Of a stretch of DNA of 64,000 nt, positions 57,127 through 64,000 are shown one piece after another. Source of the stretch: Erinaceus europaeus (Eukaryota > Chordata > Mammalia > Eulipotyphla > Erinaceidae); the NCBI RefSeq assembly GCF_950295315.1, contig NC_080170.1, positions 92,054,054 to 92,118,053 of the forward strand, written 5' to 3'. Below the pieces are notes generated by a model, which ran no database searches, had not been told where the DNA came from, and worked only from the letters and a program-made list of their open reading frames with translations. Made by a program: the position numbers and the translations under genes. Numbering within the stretch: position 1 is the stretch's first letter; every line of letters starts with the position of its first letter.

Positions 57127-59312
57127 TTTTAAAAAATTTTTTATTTATAAGAAGGAAACACTGACTAAATCATAGGATAAGAGCGGTACAACTTCATACA
57201 ATTCCCACCACCAGAATTCTGTATTCCATCCCCTCCCCTTATAGCTTTCTTATTCTTTCAGCCTCTGGGAGTATGGACCCAAGGTCATTGTGGGATGCAG
57301 AAGATGGGAGGTCTGTCTTCTGTAATTGCTTCCCCGCTGAACATGGGCGTTGACAGGTCGAGCCATACTCCCAGCCTGTCTCTCTCTCTCTTTCCTAGTG
57401 GGGAAGGGCTCTATGGAAGCAGAGATCCAGGACACATTGATGGGGTTGTCTGTCCAGGGAAGTCTAGTTGGCATCATGCTAGCATCTGGAACCTGATGGT
57501 TGAAAAAAGAGTTAGCATATAAAGCCAAACAAATTGTTGACCAATCATGGGCCTAAAAGGCTGGAATAGTGCAGATGAAGAGTTGGGGGGTGGGGGGCTC
57601 CATTTTGTAGCTAGCTAGTAAGCATATTTTAGTTATATTTCAAAGGGCCTGTGGCTATACTAGTTTTTTTTTTTTTTTCCTGAGCCTGAAAACTGATATG
57701 CGTGTGGATCCTAATTATTGTCTGGGGAGGTGATGTCATGGCTGTCAGAAGGACCAGAAAGCTGGATCAGGGAGGAGAGTAGCTCCCTAATATGGGAAAG
57801 GTGTATAAATACTGTAAACCCCATGGGATTGATGTAATCTGGGGCCTATATTCAGTTTAGGAGCTTATGTGACCTCTGCATCCCTGTAGATCTGAGCTCA
57901 CATTCTGTGGTCATAGGTAGGAACATTCCAAGCTGCCCCAATATCAACTCATCTTCCTCAGGTATAGCATAGAGTATATTGTCCAGCCTCTCTGAGAAGA
58001 ATGGAACATTCTCTACCATTGTTGATCCAAATTGAGGGAAAGGTATTATGGGGGCCCACAAAGGAGTCTATTGTGTTGTTCCTGATAGGAATGACTGGTA
58101 ACAATGAAGAGGGGGATTTATTTAAGTTCTACACCCATCATATCTGTTTGGGAATCTCAGGACTTCCTGAATAAGGCCCCAGCTGATGGGGTGGCCTGAT
58201 AATGACTAACGGGTCATCATTAAATTATGCTAGTCTCTTGCCCTTATTCAGCTTTTGCAGTCCTTGCTTTGATGAGGTTAGCTTTCGAGTGAGAGAACTG
58301 TAATAGGAAGTAGGTGAGGAGGGTATCTAAGTCTAATTGCATACTATTTCATTATGAACTTTATACTGACTCACTACAGACTATTGTGTATTTTTGCTTT
58401 CAGGTATATATTTTGTCCTCATTTATGGATACTTGTGAACATATGCTCTATCTTATGGGACATAGTCTATATCTAGGTTTTGGGATTTTGTTAGGAAGTG
58501 AACCTCCTGGAATGGAATTTGAGAATACTATTAAAGGAAAGATCTCACCAGAGTAATGAGGGATTGGCGGATGCAATATCATTTGGTATGAATTGAGAGA
58601 AGCATGCAAGAAAGTGAGCCCCACCCTAGAGTTCCAGAACCAGGGGAAATATAGGCTCTGTAGTGGAAGCGGGAGGTTCCTGCTGTCTTAGGGTTTAAGA
58701 CAATAGACAGTTATTTCTATAATCACATTATTTGGCAATTGGGTTAACCTTGAAATATCCCTTTGTTAGGATTTGCTGTATCATACACAACATCACCATA
58801 ATTTATGTCCTTTGACATTATTTGTATATAGCTGTGCCACCAGTTGTTTCTATTCTCCCTAGTCTAGACTTTTAAGAGAGTCAACATGTCAAAGACTCAG
58901 CCTATGTATTAAAAAGACTCAGTCTGTACTTTAAAAAGTTTGAGACATTCAATCAATTTCCCCTCTCATATTAATTAGTGATTTGTATGACTGCAAATTG
59001 ATAGGAGCGTACATAAACATCATTCCCACCACCAAAAGACTGTGTCCCCCCCTCCCCCTTACCCCCGCCCCTGTGAAGTTGAATAGCCACCTTCATCCTC
59101 AACCCAGGGTTTTTACTTTTGTGCCTTACTCCAAATTCAGTTAAATCATACTTTGAGTTTCCCTTTCTGTTATTCTTTCTCAACTTCTGTTTATGAGTGG
59201 GATCATCCATACTTATCTTTATCTTTCTGACTAACTCACTTAACATAATTCCTTCTAGCTCCATCCAAGATGGGTCAGAGAAAGTGGGTTCATTGTTCTT
59301 AATAGCTGCGTT
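57127..59312 (-). mobile_element. L1 with full long 3' UTR and ORF2 end
   Basis: Reversed A tail at 57127-57150, then the 3' UTR with an extra 600-700 bp (57590-58300) that the youngest copy at 50152 lacks: TGTATAAATACTGTAAACCC, GTAGATCTGAGCTCACATTC and TAGTCTCTTGCCCTTATTCA. The ORF2 C-terminus on the minus strand near 59264 reads MELEGIMLSEL. It ends at the LTR at 59313. Confidence 0.93.
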
Positions 59313-59796
59313 GTTGTTTTTTTCCAGGCTAGCTTCTCAAGTGGGAGATAGACGACCAGGGACTCATGGCTGAGTGGGACACAGTTCAATCTTTATTGAT
59401 GAGCAAGAATGCAGTGCAATCAATCTAATCTGCCTTCATCAGAAATTCCTGTCCTTTATATCTCCTGAGGCGGAAGTGTCAGGAAGAGGAAGTACATAGG
59501 ATAGGGGGTGTGGAGAAGGAAAAAAGCACGGGAACCAGTGGGGATTAAATAGTGGAAAACAGGATGTGACTAGAAGAGGAGGCAGAGTGGAAAAAAGTGC
59601 AAACCAGTGGGGATTAAACCAGTGTGGGTCTCAAACAAAACAATGATTATGTAAATAGACCACAGTGTTAAGCAATGCAGGGGAACCTGGCATGACACAG
59701 ATTGAAACAGAAGCAAAACTAGCCAAAGGAGAAATGTTGACCAATAGTTGTTTGTTTTTTTAAACTAAGTTTACCAGCAGATATATATCTCACAAT
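59313..59796 (-). mobile_element. Probable solo LTR of an endogenous retrovirus
   Basis: On the minus strand, an LTR-like order is seen: U3 with a 30 bp direct repeat (plus-strand 59519-59549 and 59589-59618, sharing AACCAGTGGGGATTAAA), a TATA-like ATATAAAGG at about 59455-59463, and the poly(A) signal AATAAAG at 59391-59397 some 60 bp downstream. A U5 ends near GCTAGCCTGG. Possible TG and CA ends lie at about 59796 and 59313. No internal retroviral genes are present. Length (about 480 bp) suits an LTR. The class cannot be fixed and no TSD is clear. Confidence 0.75.
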
Positions 59797-59904
59797 TTTC
59801 TCCTAATATTTTCAACCAATGAGTAGGAAAAACTTTAAATAATATCTGAAAATTGTTTATCTCAAAATATCTTTTTCATCTTTATTTTTTATTTTAATTT
59901 TTTA

Positions 59905-62355
59905 ATTTATTTAATAATGATCAACAAGACTATAGGATAAGAGATGTATAATTCCACACAATTCCCACCACCAGAACTCCATATCCCATCTCCTCCATTA
60001 GAGACTTTCCTATTCTTTATCCCTCTGGGAACATGGACCCACGATCATTATGGGGTGCAGAAGGTGGAAGGTCTGACTTCTGTAATTGCTTCTCTGTATG
60101 GCATTGGCAGGTTGATCCATGCTCCCATCCTGCTTCTATCTTTCCTTAGTAGGGCAGGAGCCTGGGGAGGTGGGGTTCCAGGACACATTTGTGACGTTAT
60201 CTGTCCAATGAAGTCAGGTTGGTGTCATGTTAGCATCTGGAAACTGGTGGCTGAAAAAGAGTTAAAATATAAAGCAGAACAAGTTGTTTAATAATCAGGA
60301 ATTTAAAGGTTAAACCATAGCCAATGAGATTTGGGTTCTCCATCTTGGAAGAAAACTAGTAGATGAATTTTAGGTATATTCCAAGGGGCTCATGACTTTA
60401 CTAATTTTTGCCTGAGCTTGACAGTTAACATGCAGGTGGTCCCAAGGTATTGTCTGGGGAGATGGTGTCACAGTTGGAAAAAGGACTAGAAAGCTGGACC
60501 AGGGAAGACAGTATCTCCCAATTATGGGGAAAGTATACAAATATGCTGTAAAATAGCTGTAAACTCCATCAATTTGATCTGAGGCCCATATTTAGGACAG
60601 GAGCATATACAACCTCTGCATCCCTGTAGTCTGAACTCGCATTCTGTGGTCATAGCTAGGAACATTCTAGGCTGCACTCATTGCAGGACATTGTGTGGTA
60701 GAGTATACTGACCCAGCCTCCCTTCAGAGAATGGGGCAGTCCCCACCAATGTTGACCCACATTGAGGGCAAGGTCTTGTAGAGGTCCACAATAACGTCCA
60801 CTATGCTGTTTCTGATGTAGATGACCAGTGACAGTGGGGAGAGGGATTTGTTAGAGGTCTAGGCCGATCATGTCTATGTGGGAATCCCAGGATTCCCCGA
60901 CTAGGGCCCTGGATGATGGGGTGGCCCAGTAGTGGTAAAAGGGCCAGAGGCAGACTGGGAGTATGGATCGACCAGTCAACATCCATGTTCAGCGGAGAAG
61001 CAATTACAGAAGCCAGACCTTCCACCCTCTGCAACCCACAACGACCCTGGATCCATACTCCCAAAGAGATAGAGAATGAGAAGGCTATCAAGGGAGGGGA
61101 TGGGATATGGAGACCGGGTTATGGGAATTGTGCGGAATTGTACCCCTCTTATTCTATGGTTTTGTTAATGTCTCCTTTCTTAAATAAAAAAATTAAAAAA
61201 ATATTACACACACACACTCACACACACACACACACACGGGCCATAATTAAAATACACCAGTCCAGCATACCTATCCAGCTTTTGTAGTCCCTAACTCGTC
61301 TGACAAGTATAGTCTTGGAGTGCTTGAGCAAAGTGAAATAGGAAGTAGGTGAGAAAGGTATCTAGGATTAAGTAGAAACTATTTGGTGAAATACTTTATG
61401 GTACCTAGTTAAAAAAAAGTGTCTTTTTTTTTTTTTTTTTTTTTTTAGCTCTTTCTACTTGTGTGCTGCCCTTGAGTCACTGCAAAGTATTGTGCACTTT
61501 TACATTAAGGTATATATTTCCCCCTAACTTATGAACACATGTGCACATGTGTTCTGCCTCATGGGCCCTGTTCTATATCTAGGTTTTGCTATTTTGTTAG
61601 AAAGTGTACCACCTTATATGGAATGAAGGAGTGCTATGAGCTAGGAAAGGTCTCACCAGACTACTGGAGCTGAAAGGTTGACATTCCACACCTGGCTTCT
61701 CTGGACACAATCTGAGGTGAAATGTGTCGAGGTGGTACTGGTTGCATTCATTAGGTTGAGCTCAACAGATGCAGTATCAAATGGTGTGGATCAAGAGAAG
61801 CATGCAGAAAAACGATCCATGCCCCAGAGGTTCCAGGACTGGGAGAAATGTGGGTCTTATAGAAAATGGGGAAGATTCCTGCTGTCTTAGAGTTTGAGAA
61901 GGCAATGGATAGTTATTACTGTAACCAAGTTATTTGGAAACTTGGTTTACTTTGAAAACCCCCGTTTAGGATTTGCTGTAGCATACAAGACCTTACCAGG
62001 ATTTATGCCATTCAATGCTATTTCCATATAACTGTATTTTATATAGAGACACAACCAGTAGCTTCTGGTCTCCCTGGTCTCCTATAGGTGATTTAAAATT
62101 TTAAATAAATAGTCATTTTTAGAAATGTATAAACATTTTTAGCCCACTGTTAAATTTCAGTCAGGTTAGCAATTTGAAACCGTACATGCTTAGATAAGGA
62201 ATAGATACTCAGAAATGGGATCTATGCATCCAAAAGTTTGAGACTGTCAATCTATTTTCCCCTTATATTGATTAAATAGTGATTTATAAGATCATAAGTT
62301 AATAGGAGTGTATATTAACACCATTTCCACCACCTAAGGTCTGTGTCCCTACCCA
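59905..62355 (-). mobile_element. L1 long 3' UTR, split by another L1
   Basis: 59905-60940 and 61244-62355 line up in order with 57127-59050. The host text AAAAGGGCCATAATTAAA is interrupted at 60941-61243. This L1 also has the longer UTR form. Confidence 0.9.
60947..61237 (+). mobile_element. L1 3' end nested in an opposite L1, (CA)n tail
   Basis: GAGGCAGACTGGGAGTATGG to GGTTTTGTTAATGTCTCCTT, then an A-rich tail that became CACACA from 61205. The host word GGGCCA is present at 60941-60946 and 61238-61243, a 6 bp TSD. The 124-codon ORF at 60913-61287 crosses the junction and is not a gene. Confidence 0.93.
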
Positions 62356-64000
62356 GTGTGCTTGTTTCCCCAGGCTTTCAAGACAGATTCAAGAAAGGCA
62401 GTGGAGGACACTTGAGTATTTTTGTTGTTTTTCCCCCCTCTCTGCCACTATTTCTTACCATTTGGAGAGCAGGGTGGGTGGAGTTAGCCAGGAGCTGCAA
62501 AACAAAACAAAGCAAAGCAAAGCAAACCAACCAACCAAAACAAACAAACAAACAAAAAATAAGACCTGAATTTCCTTGTTAGATTCTTGACCATATTTGA
62601 ATGTCAATATGCCTGGGAAGGATCACACATCATTCTGTTATAGTATTTCAGGGAGAGTCAATCAGTTTCTTTTCATAGCACTAGTGCCAGTGAGCTATAG
62701 CCAGGGAACTTGCAAATGTTCATAGACAGGAGGGTTATGGCCTATGTGAAGCATTAAGAACATGAAGGGTAAAAAAAGAAAGAGGAGACATGTTTGCCAA
62801 ACCTGCCTCAGGCCTGTCCTAATTATAAACTTGTGCCACATGATATAAGTGTCTGTTAAATCTAGTTACTGCATTTTATAAACTCAGATCCTTGATTTAT
62901 ACTAATTGAAAGCAGATTAGACTAAAATCAGAATAATTGAAATTGAGATAAAATAGCCATTCTATAGGCTGTGAACCTGGTTTCTCTTCCTAGTAGGTTA
63001 ACTTATGCAGGTCAGATTGTGAAGTTTTGTAAGTTAAGGAGTAGTATTGGTTACTGACAGCAGTGTCTGGTCAAGCATATAGTCATATTGGGGGTAGGGT
63101 GGGATGCTCAAGGAGCTTCATACATCAGAGAGAGTAAGGTGCTTTTGCTTTTCCAAAGGAAGAAGAGCATTAACCTCTTAAAATAATACTGTCTTCATAT
63201 TTTCATTCCTTCCTAGTAGTAATAGCATTCATACTGTGTTTTATATGGAGAATCAGTAATATAATTTATATAAATAGCATTTATTAAACACCTATCTTGT
63301 GTGATCGCAATACCTGTTAAACAGTATGTGATCTGATTCTCATCGCTGAAGCTAAAATCAAGTGACCTAGATTCATACTCGTAATATAAAGCAGAAGCCA
63401 GATTTCAAAACAGGGCAGTCACAGTCTGATGCAGAACTATTAATCAATGCAAAATTGCCCTCAGAAATGGATAGAAATAAAGACTATAGGGCTCCCTTTC
63501 TGCCTGAACTTTACTGTCTTTGAGGCATTATAGTCATTTTAATCTAGAAAGCTAGATTATACAAGTTCATCAGCTCTTGTAATCAATCATCTTATATAGT
63601 TCTTTTTACCTTGAGTTCTATTAATAGGTGGTAATGCAGTGGACTTTATCCCAGGGAGAACTTTAATCTCTTGCTTCACATTAGATGTATTTGGCAGAGG
63701 AGAAGAATGGGCCATTTGCTCTCTTGCCCATAAGAGGCTCACTGTTTGTGACCTACGGTGTTCCAGCATCTGCTTTCTCTGGCAAGTCCCTTGGCTGTGA
63801 ATCACAGGCCATGACATTGCCCTATATGGATAGTTCACTGGAATGCAGGGGTTAACGGGGATTACTGATGACTGTAGTGTTGATGTTCTGATCCCCAGAA
63901 ATTCTGCTTTGAAGCTGAAGGGCAGGGCACAAGCATACTTACACATCTTAATTTGGTAATAATAGCGTGCTTTTCTGATGACAAAGCATGCTGTGAATAT
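62356..64000. other. 1.6 kb unique DNA, one 119-codon ORF
   Basis: A CAAA-rich simple tract lies at 62499-62560. The minus-strand ORF 63946-63587 is the longest ORF in the window that is not clearly repeat-derived. It starts MCKYACALPFSFKAEF and contains a Lys/Arg-rich middle, but I recognise no domain. No splice-site logic or promoter is evident. Confidence 0.45.

Noticed and set aside
1..64000. tRNA genes at the SINE heads
   Set aside because: The heads keep A- and B-box-like words but lack a foldable acceptor stem, and each is attached to a SINE body and tail.
1..64000. CRISPR array, operons or phage
   Set aside because: No regularly spaced direct repeats with unique spacers; composition and elements are those of a mammalian nuclear genome.

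Overview
The window is nuclear DNA of a placental mammal. It is AT-rich, strewn with microsatellites, and dominated by LINE-1 (L1) pieces and tRNA-derived SINEs. The two commonest SINEs (a tRNA-like head, a body with the GTGAAGCAGG-type motif, then AATAAA or CAACAA-rich tails) match my memory of hedgehog (Erinaceidae) SINEs, so Erinaceus or a close relative is the best guess. That is an inference from recall, not a search. I see no protein-coding gene, no convincing exon and no functional RNA gene, so this looks like an intergenic or intronic repeat landscape.

SINE families are labelled here for convenience. SINE-A is about 200 bp, with head GGTGGTGCACCTGGTT and an AATAAATAAA tail. SINE-B is about 280 bp, with head GGTAGCGCAGCGGGTTAAGC and a CAACAA tail; some copies add a 70 bp module (AGGAGCAGTGGATTC...AATAACCCTGGAGGC). 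SINE-C has head GAGGTGGCGCAGTGATAAAG. SINE-D is a more degenerate head family. SINE-E is an older, poorly conserved family seen only in minus orientation. Many copies have clear target-site duplications (TSDs), which allows exact boundaries.

Much of the rest is L1. The youngest copy (50152-51905) shows that the host L1 has a 3' UTR well over 1 kb long. Dozens of seemingly unrelated stretches, including most of 18.1-19.5, 23.2-25.2, 46.0-47.3, 49.0-49.9 and 56.2-62.3 kb, are pieces of that 3' UTR. Separate ORF2 fragments lie at 4.57-5.5, 20.5-21.1, 32.4-33.0, 35.9-36.9 and 42.9-43.7 kb.

Layout: 0-14 kb is scattered SINEs with L1 pieces and long unique gaps. At 14.0 kb is a 68 bp dimeric U2 snRNA retropseudogene. 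At 15.4 kb is a SINE/L1 chimera. The 18-25 kb stretch is a complex L1/SINE cluster with locally duplicated segments and one foreign-looking non-L1 LINE fragment (24470-25130). The 25-45 kb stretch is mixed SINE, L1 and unique DNA. The 46-62 kb stretch is a nested L1 cluster holding a probable solo endogenous-retrovirus LTR at 59.3-59.8 kb. The last 1.6 kb is unique.

The item most worth following up is the non-L1 LINE fragment. It preserves more than 190 codons of an ORF2 C-terminus of a type I associate with invertebrate retrotransposons, is broken by one frameshift, and sits inside host L1 sequence. The U2 dimer, the SINE/L1 chimera and the perfect 48 bp palindrome are the next most unusual structures.
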